From NCBI RefSeq assembly GCF_008629685.1, contig NZ_VWSF01000002.1:419102-483101 (forward strand): a DNA stretch of 64,000 nucleotides. Reading direction: 5' to 3'. Of the stretch, positions 8,184-17,420 are shown piece after piece. The stretch is from Adhaeribacter rhizoryzae. Lineage in GTDB: Bacteria; Bacteroidota; Bacteroidia; Cytophagales; Hymenobacteraceae. Each line of letters begins with the position of its first letter. Positions within the stretch are counted from its first letter, which is position 1. A program made the translations under genes and the position numbers. The notes below the pieces were generated by a model. The model saw nothing but the letters and a program-made list of their open reading frames with translations. It was not told the origin of the DNA and searched no databases.

Positions 8184-9482
8184 ATGGATGGATATAGCAA
8201 AATAGACCAGGCGCTGGAGCGGAGCGATGAAGTACGGGAAGTAATGGCGCACATTCCGCACTGGCTAATCCGGTGGGGCACGACCTGCATCTTTCTGACA
8301 ATGGTAATATTTTTAAGCCTGAGCTGGCTGATAAAATACCCCGATGTGCTCACCTCGAATGTAGTATTAACCACCTCGAATCCGCCGGCCCGATTGGTGG
8401 CCCGCGTCAGCGGTAAAATCATGCACCTGGCCTACAAAGAAAATGAACAAGTAGCCGAAGGCGCCATTCTGGGTATTATCGAAAACCCCGCAAATAGCAA
8501 AGATGTGCTCAGCCTGATAAATACCTTACAGACGGTTCCGTACACCAACCTGGTAACAGACCAAAGCCTGAACTTGCCGGACAATGTTAATTTGGGCGAG
8601 TTGCAAAAAGATTACGCCGTTTTTTACCGGGCGTATAATGAACTGGCGCTTTTCAAAAGGCTGGACCCGGTAGCGAAAGAAATAAGTTCTACCCGGCAGG
8701 AAGTACAGGAATACACCAATTTATTAGCCAATCAGCAAAAAGAAAAAACTATTTCTAAAACCGAAGTGGGGCTGGTGCAAAAAGATTACGACCGTAACCT
8801 AACGCTTTATAAAGACAAAGTAATTGCCGACAAACAACTGGAAGATAACGAACGCGAGCTAATCCGCACCCGGCGCAGTTTCGAACAACTGGAAACCAGC
8901 ATTGCCGGCACCCGCATCCGGCTCTCGGAATTACAAAAAGCCCTAACCTTATTAGAAATCCAGAACGAGGAAAAGCAAAAACAATACGAGCTGAACTTAA
9001 CCGAAGCTTACAAAACCTTGTCCGGCGCTTTAGCCAACTGGGAGCAAAAATATTTACTTAAAGCCCCGGTGGCCGGCAAACTCACGTACTTGAAATTCTG
9101 GAGCAGCAACCAGTTTGTAAATGCCGGCGACGAGGTGATGGTAATTGTGCCGGATAAGCAGGAAGCAGTTATCGGAAAAGTATTAATGCCCATTCAGAAC
9201 TCCGGTAAGGTAAAAACCGGCCAGAAAGTGAATATTTACCTCCAAAACTTTCCGTTCGAGGAATTTGGAACCGTGTACGGAAAAGTAAAATCTATATCGC
9301 TGGTACCCAAAGATAATATGTACGCCATCGAAATTACTTTGCCCCAAGGCTTAAAAACCAGTTACAACAAAAAACTGCTATTTAAGCAGGAAATGCAGGG
9401 AAACGCCGAAATCATTACCGAAGATTTGCGGCTCATGGAAAGAGTATTCTACCAACTCAAATCTTTAGGCGAGCATATTTAA
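8184..9482 (+). CDS. HlyD-family periplasmic adaptor of the peptide exporter
   Basis: Seen: 432 aa with a short cytoplasmic N-terminus, one membrane helix at about 32-50, a lipoyl/beta-barrel half-motif (R-V-S-G-K-I near 73-80), a long charged coiled-coil hairpin about 150-280, the second half-motif (A-P-V-A-G-K-L near 297) and a C-terminal barrel. Known: membrane fusion proteins of this type join an inner-membrane ABC exporter to an outer-membrane TolC-like channel. Context: 44 bp after the C39 transporter gene and same strand, as in bacteriocin-type secretion operons of Gram-negatives. No TolC-like gene is seen in the window, so the outer-membrane step must use a channel encoded elsewhere. 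Confidence 0.92.
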   Translation: MDGYSKIDQALERSDEVREVMAHIPHWLIRWGTTCIFLTMVIFLSLSWLIKYPDVLTSNVVLTTSNPPARLVARVSGKIMHLAYKENEQVAEGAILGIIENPANSKDVLSLINTLQTVPYTNLVTDQSLNLPDNVNLGELQKDYAVFYRAYNELALFKRLDPVAKEISSTRQEVQEYTNLLANQQKEKTISKTEVGLVQKDYDRNLTLYKDKVIADKQLEDNERELIRTRRSFEQLETSIAGTRIRLSELQKALTLLEIQNEEKQKQYELNLTEAYKTLSGALANWEQKYLLKAPVAGKLTYLKFWSSNQFVNAGDEVMVIVPDKQEAVIGKVLMPIQNSGKVKTGQKVNIYLQNFPFEEFGTVYGKVKSISLVPKDNMYAIEITLPQGLKTSYNKKLLFKQEMQGNAEIITEDLRLMERVFYQLKSLGEHI

Positions 9483-9570
9483 GTATAGCTAATAGTAGGG
9501 AAGGATATTCATTTTCAATGGATTTCAAGTTAAAATTATTGAAGTTTGGAAAATTGAAGCCTAAGCAACC

Positions 9571-9639
9571 CACTCGTGTCATTCAGGAGGAAACTATTTG
9601 GCTACCTGCTACATAGGTTCCTCCTGAATGACACAAGTG
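9571..9639. repeat. Imperfect inverted repeat after the HlyD-like gene
   Basis: Arms 9571-9592 and 9618-9639 pair over 22 bp with one mismatch around a 25-nt loop. It may act as a terminator or boundary of the lanthipeptide operon, or be a copy of an interspersed palindromic element. No T run follows. Confidence 0.65.
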
Positions 9640-9716
9640 AGTTCATAAGCCTAATTAAAGTAGCATAGTAATATTGCAATTACCGGTCGTAAAGAAATGA
9701 AATTAAAGTTTTAAAT

Positions 9717-10337
9717 ATGGAAACCCAAGTTGATGCTCATGTTTCCCACTTTGCTTTTAAACAGGTAAATAAAAAAGCCTTCGTACTGAACGGCATTAGT
9801 ATTTTCCTGGGCTTTATTTTTTTCTCTTCGGGCTTAGCTAAGCTATTTTTCGAACATAAGTTTCCTGGGTTAATTGGGCCGGTTTGGCTCGAAGCCCGCC
9901 TGGAAGAATATAATTTGGGTTTGTTCGCCCGCTTTGTGGCCTATGCGCAGGTAACCATTGGCTTTTTATTACTAACCCTGCGCTATCGCACGTTAGGTGC
10001 CATCAGTTTACTGCCGATGCTGTTAAATATTCTGGTTATAACCATTTCGCTGGATTGGCAGGGCACCCCTTATGTAATAGCGGTTTTCTTGGTGCTCAAT
10101 TTATTATTGCTGTTGGCCGAAGCTCCCAAACTGCTCCATCTGATTGGGTTTAAAACAACTCTCCCAATACAGGCAAGCCAGAATCCTGGTAAAATGGGGC
10201 TTCTCTGGCTTTCGGGGTTCGCTTTGGTTTTGTTAAGTATTAATATATCTTATTTTAACCTGCAACTGGCCTATATATTTAATGCTACGGGGGTATTTAC
10301 GGCTCTTTACTCATTTTACAAGGGCGGGCGGGTATAA
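9717..10337 (+). CDS. DoxX/MauE-like integral membrane protein
   Basis: Seen: 206 aa, strongly hydrophobic with about five or six membrane segments (roughly 24-44, 70-86, 92-110, 115-135, 155-176 and 180-198). The motif F-F-S-S-G-L-A-K-L near residue 35 is typical of the DoxX/MauE superfamily of small four-helix membrane proteins linked to thiol/redox chemistry. The C-terminal helices extend beyond the usual four. No catalytic residues can be named. Context: same strand as the lanthipeptide genes but 234 bp away and behind a hairpin, so it may be separately expressed. A role in immunity or thiol handling for the peptide is possible but unsupported. Confidence 0.6.
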   Translation: METQVDAHVSHFAFKQVNKKAFVLNGISIFLGFIFFSSGLAKLFFEHKFPGLIGPVWLEARLEEYNLGLFARFVAYAQVTIGFLLLTLRYRTLGAISLLPMLLNILVITISLDWQGTPYVIAVFLVLNLLLLLAEAPKLLHLIGFKTTLPIQASQNPGKMGLLWLSGFALVLLSINISYFNLQLAYIFNATGVFTALYSFYKGGRV

Positions 10338-10385
10338 GCTACTTTACTTTCTTTAGCAGATTTTTGAATTACATTTTAATTAAAA

Positions 10386-10420
10386 TGCAACTGGCCGGTC
10401 ATCCGACTCGGCCAGTTGCA
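10386..10420. terminator. Bidirectional terminator between convergent genes
   Basis: A 12-bp perfect stem (10386-10397 with 10409-10420) lies between the convergent genes ending at 10337 and 10451. AT-rich runs on both sides supply T tracts in either direction. Confidence 0.7.
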
Positions 10421-10450
10421 CAACTATCAATTTTAATTTTAATGCTAGTT

Positions 10451-13024
10451 TTATTTATTCTCCAAAGTAACGGTGCTGCTACTCCGGCCAGCCGGGTTAA
10501 AGGCTTTTAACTTAATAGTGCCTTGGGCGGTAACTGGTTGGGTATATTCGGGGCTGGTGGCAGTAGGTTCCGAGCCATCGGTGGTGTACCGGATGGTATA
10601 TCCTGGGAACTGCACGTTGGCGGTAACTTTGCCATCCTGGATAACAGCACCCGGGGTAGGAATACGATAATTAAAACCACCGCTGTAAACATCCAGGCGC
10701 GGCAATTCTCGTTTGGCCACCACATTCACAAACTCCGACCAGGCCTGGTTATACATATTTTGGCCTTTAGTAGCATCTTTCTCGGTAGCCCAGGCCGGGT
10801 CTTTTGACCAGGCGCGTTCGGCCACACTCAGCAATTTGGGTAGCATCTTGTATTCAAAGTCCTGCGGCGACCGGTTGGTTTCGGACCAGAGCGGCGCTTC
10901 CATACCCACAATATTGGCCCGACCTTTGGCAGTTAATGGTTCTTTGCTTTTAATAGTGGCGCGGTTAATGGGGTTGCCGTTATCGTCTTCTCTTAAATTG
11001 CGCAAATAATCGTACGGAATAAAATAGAAGGGCTTCTCCAGGTCTACGTAACCACCCCAGTATTGCCCCGGCTCGTAGTACGAGGTATTATAAGCTAAAT
11101 CGAGGTAGAGGTGGGTAACACCCGTTAATATTACTTTGTAGCCGGCGTTGGCCATGCGGTAAGCTAAATCTTCGGCTCCGGAACCCGGACTGTTTTTCCA
11201 GACGTTTACGTGAAAGTTCTGGTTAGCAAATGTTTCGTTCGGTATCCAGTTTACTTTGCCGTTCTGTACTACTTTTTTCAGGCCAATTTCTTCCCAACCC
11301 GATAAATATAAGTTACGCGCTTTAACCAACTGGTTTACTTTGCCAAAATAATAATACCACAAATCATCAACGGTTTTAATTGATTTATCTTTGCTCATTA
11401 AAGCTTTAACCGCCGGCGATTTTGCCCAAACTCCGCCGGGAACTTCGTCGCCGCCAAAGTGAATGGTGGTTAAAGGGGCGTCGGCTTCTTTGTACATGGC
11501 GCGTATATCATCTACCACTGTTTCTAAAAAGTTATAGGTCGAGGGTAGCGATACATCTATTACGTTGTCGTTCCAGCCTTGCACCGAACGGTAAGTAGAT
11601 TTGTCGTTTAAATCCCGGAGGAGGTAACGCTCGGCTTCGGCTTTTTTACCTTCTTTTATTAGGCGCTCGTAGCGGGCATCCATGGCTTTAATGGCGGCCC
11701 GGGCGTGGCCCGGCGATTCAATTTCCGGAATTACCCGAATATGGCGGTCGCGGGCGTATTTTAATATTTCGATAAAATCGGTGCGGGAATAAAAGCCAGT
11801 ACCGGCCGCGGTGGTGTTGTCGGGCCCTGAGCCGTAAGAAGGCAATAAACCGGTTTTACTTTCGGGGTCGTGCAAGCGGGTAGCGCCTACGGTAGTTAGT
11901 TCAGGCAACGACGGAATTTCTAAACGCCAGCCTTCGTCTTCGCTGAAATGAAAATGAAACACGTTCATTTTGTATAGCGCCATAACATCCAGCACCTTCA
12001 GCACTTCCGCTTTCGGCTGAAAATTACGGGCCATATCCATCTGGAAACCCCGGTAGCCAAACCGCGGCGCATCTTTCACTTCCAAACCCGATACGGTTAC
12101 GGCATTTACCCGGCCTGCAAAAGCCGATGCGGGCAGCAAGGTTTTTAACGATTGAATGCCGTAAAAAGCGCCGGCCGGTGCCGAAGCAATAATTTCAATA
12201 CCGTTCGGGTTTACTTTTAACTCGTAACCTTCTGATGGAATATTTTGAGCTTTGCGTAGCCGGATAGCTTTGCCGTTGCCCTGGTTCTGAATAGCAGGTT
12301 TGGTGCCCATTATTCCTTGCAAGGTTTGGGCTAAACTTTCGGCCTCGCGCTGAAAGTCTTTATCCGCTACAATAATGGTTTCTTCGTTCAGAATAAATGG
12401 TTGGCCTTTTTCCTGGTAAGTAACCGGGGTAGGGAATACCTTGGTTAATTTTTCGGCCGGAATATTCTGAATAATCTGGTTTTCTTTAAATATTTTGGCA
12501 GCCAGTGCCTGTTCCGATTGCTGGAAGTGCGTACCCGGTTTTATTTCAAAGGCAACCGGCATTCCTTTTTTCGGGTTATTATCCAGTACCAGGTATAAGC
12601 CCAATGGGAAATCGGTATAGTTGCGGAAAGAACGGCCCGCTATTTCTATTTTAGCTGATTTGCCGGGGGCTATTTCTTTAAATTTAGAGCCGGGAGCCAG
12701 GTAATACAAATCGCCGTTGTAATGTTTTACCTGTATTACCGTGGAGTCGGCGGTGCGGAGACGGCTGCTGTTAAAAAATATTTTCCAGCCTTTGGCCGGC
12801 AAAGCCTGTTCGCCGGTATTGGCTATGGTCAGTTCTAACCTCGACTGCGGTTTATTTTGGTAGCGGTTATCTTTTAATTCTAAGGTTAGTTTAAGCGGAT
12901 TATTTTGGGCTTGGGTTGCGGCTGTAATGGTTTGGGTAGAAGTTTTTACTTCGCGGGAGGCCTGCGAACAGCCTATGGTTAATAAATGACTAAGTAAAAA
13001 AGTGCCGGCAAGTATTTTTCTCAT
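10451..13024 (-). CDS. Beta-N-acetylhexosaminidase, GH20, lipoprotein
   Basis: Seen: 857 aa with a lipoprotein signal (Cys19). Order of domains: a chitobiase-type carbohydrate-binding domain (about 45-165), a GH20b alpha/beta domain (about 190-310), the GH20 TIM barrel (about 320-750) and a C-terminal chitobiase/hexosaminidase domain (about 790-850, with Y-T-T-D-G-S-E-P). The catalytic pair is Asp526-Glu527 in H-F-G-G-D-E. Known: GH20 enzymes remove terminal GlcNAc/GalNAc by substrate-assisted catalysis in which the Asp positions the N-acetyl group and the Glu is the acid. The start is the ATG at 13024. The NagX-like gene lies just upstream on the same strand (71-bp gap), so the two are probably co-transcribed for N-acetylhexosamine use. 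Probable place: periplasm or cell surface. Confidence 0.95.
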   Translation of the reverse strand: MRKILAGTFLLSHLLTIGCSQASREVKTSTQTITAATQAQNNPLKLTLELKDNRYQNKPQSRLELTIANTGEQALPAKGWKIFFNSSRLRTADSTVIQVKHYNGDLYYLAPGSKFKEIAPGKSAKIEIAGRSFRNYTDFPLGLYLVLDNNPKKGMPVAFEIKPGTHFQQSEQALAAKIFKENQIIQNIPAEKLTKVFPTPVTYQEKGQPFILNEETIIVADKDFQREAESLAQTLQGIMGTKPAIQNQGNGKAIRLRKAQNIPSEGYELKVNPNGIEIIASAPAGAFYGIQSLKTLLPASAFAGRVNAVTVSGLEVKDAPRFGYRGFQMDMARNFQPKAEVLKVLDVMALYKMNVFHFHFSEDEGWRLEIPSLPELTTVGATRLHDPESKTGLLPSYGSGPDNTTAAGTGFYSRTDFIEILKYARDRHIRVIPEIESPGHARAAIKAMDARYERLIKEGKKAEAERYLLRDLNDKSTYRSVQGWNDNVIDVSLPSTYNFLETVVDDIRAMYKEADAPLTTIHFGGDEVPGGVWAKSPAVKALMSKDKSIKTVDDLWYYYFGKVNQLVKARNLYLSGWEEIGLKKVVQNGKVNWIPNETFANQNFHVNVWKNSPGSGAEDLAYRMANAGYKVILTGVTHLYLDLAYNTSYYEPGQYWGGYVDLEKPFYFIPYDYLRNLREDDNGNPINRATIKSKEPLTAKGRANIVGMEAPLWSETNRSPQDFEYKMLPKLLSVAERAWSKDPAWATEKDATKGQNMYNQAWSEFVNVVAKRELPRLDVYSGGFNYRIPTPGAVIQDGKVTANVQFPGYTIRYTTDGSEPTATSPEYTQPVTAQGTIKLKAFNPAGRSSSTVTLENK

Positions 13025-13095
13025 GCTGCTGAACGTGGTTTTTACAAATGGTTTTACAATGCTAACGGTTTAAAAAGGAAATTCTGACCTTAGCC

Positions 13096-14265
13096 TTAAA
13101 TTTTCAGATAAATTTTCTTTTTATCCATCAGGTAAGCCACTAGCCAGAGCAGCAACATATAGGTTATGGCAAAGAGCAGCGAGGCATTTTCGCCGGAAAG
13201 CCAGGAGGTAAAAAGGTTTTGGTACAACCATCCGGGTAAGCCCCGGCCATCTACCCGAATTAAGCCCAAGGTTTCGATTAGCACCCCCGACAAGGCATAA
13301 ATGAACAAAGGGTTTTTGCCGAAAGCTTCAAAAAAGTAAGTCCAGCTTTTAAAATTGGCTACTTCAATCAGCAGCATAATGGTGGCTAATATGAGCAAAT
13401 CCAGCCCAATGGTATAAACCACGTAAGAGCTGGTCCAGATAGGTTTATTTATTGGAAATAAAATATCCCAAATTAAACCAAGTGCGGTAAGCACAACACC
13501 GGCCAGCGCCAGCCGCATTACCGTGTTTTTATTATTACCACTTCTCTGAATAAATCGTCCGGCAAAATAACCGCCTAATACATTAACTACAGCCGGCAAA
13601 GTACTTAATAAACCTTCGGGATCGAAAGGAATGCCGTAGCCCTGGTAAACATTTTTTTCCGATAGAAGCCATAAATCCAGTTTTAAGGCAGCATTGCCGG
13701 GCAACGTATACGGGTCGGGTTGATCGCCGAAAATATACATAATAGCCCAGTAGCCCAGTAAGGCTAGCCCGCTAAATATTAAAGCGCCGGGCGCCTTAAA
13801 ATAATGAATAACCAGAGCCGCAATACCATAGCAAAGGGCAATCCGCTGCAATACGCCAAATATTCGAATGCCCGAAAAATCAATTAAGGTTAATTCTCCG
13901 TTAACGCGGGTTACAAACGGAAAAGCATTGAGGAAAAGGCCAATTAAGAAGATTAAGGCCGTTCGTTTAAATATTTTTTTCAAAAATTCACTGTCGTGGC
14001 CCTGAAACTTGCGCATGCTAAAGCTGAGGGCATTACCTACCACAAACAGAAAAGTAGGGAAAACAAGGTCAGTAACGGTAAAGCCGTGCCAGGGGGCGTG
14101 CCGGAAAGGCGGGTAAATGGTTTCCCAACTGCCGGGCGTATTTACCACAATCATCAGGGCAATGGTCATGCCCCGCAACACATCCAGCGATAAGTAGCGC
14201 TGTATTTTATTATCCGTTAGCTGGGGGGTATTAATAGCCGCGGGAGTAGTGTAAAGTTTATTCAT
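13096..14265 (-). CDS. NagX-like membrane acyltransferase (DUF5009/HGSNAT-type)
   Basis: Seen: 389 aa with about ten membrane helices. The N-terminal motif R-Y-L-S-L-D-V-L-R-G-M-T-I (residues about 24-36), followed by N-T-P-G-S-W and H-A-P-W-H-G, is characteristic of the bacterial relatives of heparan-alpha-glucosaminide N-acetyltransferase (DUF5009/DUF1624, NagX). Known: the human enzyme transfers acetyl groups across a membrane to glucosamine; in bacteria these genes sit beside nag or hexosaminidase genes and the exact reaction is poorly known. The GH20 gene directly downstream fits this. The call to family is good, the function inferred. Confidence 0.88.
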   Translation of the reverse strand: MNKLYTTPAAINTPQLTDNKIQRYLSLDVLRGMTIALMIVVNTPGSWETIYPPFRHAPWHGFTVTDLVFPTFLFVVGNALSFSMRKFQGHDSEFLKKIFKRTALIFLIGLFLNAFPFVTRVNGELTLIDFSGIRIFGVLQRIALCYGIAALVIHYFKAPGALIFSGLALLGYWAIMYIFGDQPDPYTLPGNAALKLDLWLLSEKNVYQGYGIPFDPEGLLSTLPAVVNVLGGYFAGRFIQRSGNNKNTVMRLALAGVVLTALGLIWDILFPINKPIWTSSYVVYTIGLDLLILATIMLLIEVANFKSWTYFFEAFGKNPLFIYALSGVLIETLGLIRVDGRGLPGWLYQNLFTSWLSGENASLLFAITYMLLLWLVAYLMDKKKIYLKI

Positions 14266-14650
14266 TTAATAGCTTGTTTTTGGGTGGTGAGAATGGTGGT
14301 TATGGTTGTATGTTGCTTGTTTGTAGTTAGTTATATTTTATTCAAAATAATTCTAGTTAAAAGATTGCGCCGTTAAAAAATCAACATCCATATTATGGGT
14401 TTTGCAAGTGATTTCAAAATATTAGTTTTTTCAATGATTAGTTAGCCTTTCTCCTGGCTGAAATTAACCCTTCCGTCCTCCGGGCACCTTCCCTAAATTA
14501 GGTAAGGAGTTAAGGCTAATGCATTGGATAGGCCTAAGCTTTACTTCAGCCGGGCTCCCCGCCTAAGTTTAGGAGGGGTGGGGGTGGTTGTTTTAATTTT
14601 TTTCAAATAAGCTTTATTGCCCAAACCAGCAATATTTTAAGTAGAAAATA
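14266..14650. other. Non-coding stretch carrying an interspersed repeat
   Basis: No gene seen. It contains the promoter side of the NagX-like gene and the repeat element around 14465-14595. Confidence 0.6.
14465..14511. repeat. Interspersed repeat, copy 1
   Basis: These 47 bp match 29973-30010 joined to 31430-31438 with only two differences. In the other copy the IS4-type element has inserted. A related palindromic piece (cctaagtttagg, 14562-14573) and a G-rich tail to about 14588 probably belong to the same element. Its origin is unknown. Confidence 0.75.
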
Positions 14651-16828
14651 TTACCTATTCCACCAATAAGTTAGCTTTAGTACCAGGGCCCGGTTCCGGA
14701 CCGAAAATGGAGCCGGGAGGTAATTATCGGTGTACACAATAAAGAGGTCGGAGGCAGGCTGGTAGCGCCACTGAAAACGCGTGTTCAGGTTAATATTGTT
14801 GGTTTGCTCGTTGTACTGGAAAAAGCTGGAAAAGAATATTTTGTTTGTCAGGGTTAAATCCAGTTGCGAGCCCACCAGCCAGAAATTGGTATTTCCCCAA
14901 GGTTCGGGCAGGCGAATATCGTTGTAACTGGCGTTGGCCAACAGTTTTACGTAAGGCTGAAAGCGATAACCAACTTCGCCGGCTACGTTTGTTAGGCTAC
15001 CATCGGCATAATAACTGCCCGAGCGGGTGCTAAAGGCGTATGTAAATACGCTTTGGGGTTTCGAGAAATATTCGGTGCGCCAGGCTTTCCAGTGGTGGCG
15101 GGTGCCGCGGGCTAAAGTTTCGCGGCCGGTGTTGGTTGGGTCGAAGGGCTGTAATAATTTTACATATTCATCTACCAGCGTTACCGCAAACGTACTTTGG
15201 GTCCGGAAAGCAAACGCATAAGCTAAAGTATTCAGGTAATCCGTCGATTTAAACTTATCGTCGAAATATTGGATGGTACTTAGCTTAGGCCCGTGGCTCA
15301 GAATGCGGCCGCTTTTCGGGAAAAAGAACCGGCTTGCAACCGGGTTAATTTTATAATAATTATTACGGGGCACATAACCTACTTCGGCGGTAAAGTTTTT
15401 GCCTACGTATTCTTCCTGCAGCAATATATCCCATTTGCGACTTTTGTATTGCAAGTGAGCTGCTTGTACCAAATCTTGCCCCGATTTATCGGGCGTGAAA
15501 GATTTCAGCACAAAAGCTTTACCGGTCCAGACGTTATTTGCCGAAGCCAGGTTATACTCTAATCCCACGTTGCGGTTAAAGCGGGTGTAAGCGTTAGGAG
15601 CGGCGGTATCTTGTTTTGGATGGTAGTTGAGCGATTCTTTGTTTACAAACAAGAGCCCAATATTAGAGCGGGCAAATACCCGGCGCTGCAACGACATAAT
15701 AGCAAAATTCTGCGCGGGTAAGCCGGTTTCATCTACGCTGGCGGTTTGCATATCCATTAGCCCAATGCGCCAGTCTTTGTTTATTTTGCCGCTGAGACGG
15801 GCGCCGGCCCGAATGGGTACGTTAAGGCCAATGCGCCGCGAGAAGAAAGGCCGGATATTAGCGTAGCCGAAGTTGGCGAATAAATCGGCGTTTTCGAGAA
15901 AGAACTGGCGGCGCTCCGGAAAGAATAATTCAAAGCGTTCGAGGTTGGTAACCTGGCGGTCTACATCTACCTGGCTGAAATCGGGGTTAATGGTTAAATC
16001 TAAATTTAAGGCCGAGGTGATGCCTATTTTTACATCGGCGCCGGCTTTGCGCAAATAATCAACGGGTTTATTTTGTTCGTAATTTTTTACGCCGCCGCCC
16101 AGCACGTACGGAATTACCGAAATATTTGCCCCGGTAGACGGCGGCGGTTGATCCCAAACCAGGTTGCCGGTGTAGGCCAGCGAAGCCGTTGGGAACTGCC
16201 GGGGAATGGGCGTCCAGCTCGATTTTTCGGTGGTTTTTAAATCCAGACGACTGAAATTAATGCCCCAGCGGGTAATATCTTTTTTGTAGCGGATGGTGGT
16301 AAACGGAATGGCCATTTCGAACACCCATTTCTCGGCATCGTTGGTTACTTTCGAAACCCATTTATTGTCCCAGTTCAGGTCTACGGCGCTGCCGCTGTGC
16401 ATGGTGCCATCCCATTGGGCTCCAGCCGCATTGGCCCCAAACGAAAATCCGTTGGTTTGGTCGTCAAAGGGGTCCATAAAGAGCAGGAAGTTATCGTTTT
16501 TACCGAAAGAAAAATCGCGGCGCAAAGACTCTACGTAGTATGGGCCGGGTAAGGCGTGGTAGCAAAGCGCAATCAGGTACAGGTTTTTGTCGTCGTAAGT
16601 CATGCGTACTTCGGTGCGCGTTTTAGCCCGGCTGGTATCCATGGGCAACACCATAAAAAAATCTTTGGCGACATCGGTGTTTTGCCAGGCTTCCTCATTC
16701 ATTAGGCCATCTACTTCTACGGGTAAAGTAGTTTTGCGCAGTTGTAATTGGTAAGCTTCATTTTTTTTCTGGGCAAAAGCCGGGAGGCAGCTAAATATTA
16801 TTAAAAATAAAAGGTAAAAGTTCTTCAT
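14651..16828 (-). CDS. CBM9-like / DUF5916 outer-membrane protein
   Basis: Seen: 725 aa with a signal peptide ending near A-F-A-Q. Residues about 30-215 form a family 9 carbohydrate-binding-like sandwich (V-D-G-x-x-x-E-x-A-W near 40, then A-I-P-F-T-T-I-R-Y near 173). The rest (about 230-725) is the DUF5916 region, rich in alternating aromatic strands and ending in aromatic residues near the C-terminus, as expected of a beta-barrel in the outer membrane. Known: proteins of this kind are common in Bacteroidota and have no defined reaction. It stands alone on the minus strand, 385 bp from the NagX-like gene. Substrate unknown; glycan or metal binding at the surface is inferred only from the N-terminal domain. 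Confidence 0.85.
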   Translation of the reverse strand: MKNFYLLFLIIFSCLPAFAQKKNEAYQLQLRKTTLPVEVDGLMNEEAWQNTDVAKDFFMVLPMDTSRAKTRTEVRMTYDDKNLYLIALCYHALPGPYYVESLRRDFSFGKNDNFLLFMDPFDDQTNGFSFGANAAGAQWDGTMHSGSAVDLNWDNKWVSKVTNDAEKWVFEMAIPFTTIRYKKDITRWGINFSRLDLKTTEKSSWTPIPRQFPTASLAYTGNLVWDQPPPSTGANISVIPYVLGGGVKNYEQNKPVDYLRKAGADVKIGITSALNLDLTINPDFSQVDVDRQVTNLERFELFFPERRQFFLENADLFANFGYANIRPFFSRRIGLNVPIRAGARLSGKINKDWRIGLMDMQTASVDETGLPAQNFAIMSLQRRVFARSNIGLLFVNKESLNYHPKQDTAAPNAYTRFNRNVGLEYNLASANNVWTGKAFVLKSFTPDKSGQDLVQAAHLQYKSRKWDILLQEEYVGKNFTAEVGYVPRNNYYKINPVASRFFFPKSGRILSHGPKLSTIQYFDDKFKSTDYLNTLAYAFAFRTQSTFAVTLVDEYVKLLQPFDPTNTGRETLARGTRHHWKAWRTEYFSKPQSVFTYAFSTRSGSYYADGSLTNVAGEVGYRFQPYVKLLANASYNDIRLPEPWGNTNFWLVGSQLDLTLTNKIFFSSFFQYNEQTNNINLNTRFQWRYQPASDLFIVYTDNYLPAPFSVRNRALVLKLTYWWNR

Positions 16829-17420
16829 GCAGGTACGCGGTATTGGGTTTAGTTAGAGCAAAAAATAGCTCTTATTAAGGGCATAGTTAATATTTTTAAA
16901 CCTGGCTTAAACAAAGGTTAGGTCGGGTATGCTTTTAAGCATAAATGGTATCATCGAAAATAAAAAAATTGGGGTTTTAAAGCAGCGCAAATAATATAAA
17001 TTACCCGGCCTAAAAGGTAAGTAGGGTTTCTGAAGCATTGCTATATTTCTGTAAGGCAAAATAATGGGTTAGCTGCTAATTTGGCTTGCCTGGGCTAAAA
17101 GCAATAAAATCAGGGAGCCGGAAATTGTAATTTTATTAACCTAACTCAATGTTAAATATATTTATAATATTCCCCAAAATTAAAATCTTTTATAGAGCAG
17201 TTTTGGAATTGAATTTATTACAGCATAACCGTTAAAACTATTTCTTTAAATAAATTAAGCCACCTGCATCCGGGTGTTAACTGCTGCCCCATTCTTTTAA
17301 ACCTTTTTTTACCGGTTGCTTTTTAGGCTGATAAAATCTACATTTAGAGAACTTTCAATACAAATCCGGCGGATTACCCGCAACAAGGAAACTGCAATAA
17401 ACCTAACGTGTTTTCTGCCT
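16829..17420. other. Long divergent intergenic region before the ECF sigma gene
   Basis: AT-rich and non-coding as far as I can see. It separates the DUF5916 gene (minus) from the sigma factor gene (plus) and must hold both promoters. No clear box or hairpin was found. Confidence 0.5.

Noticed and set aside
17316..17420. Upstream TTG start extending the ECF sigma factor by 35 residues
   Set aside because: The added residues do not match region 2 of sigma factors and the ATG at 17421 gives a typical length.
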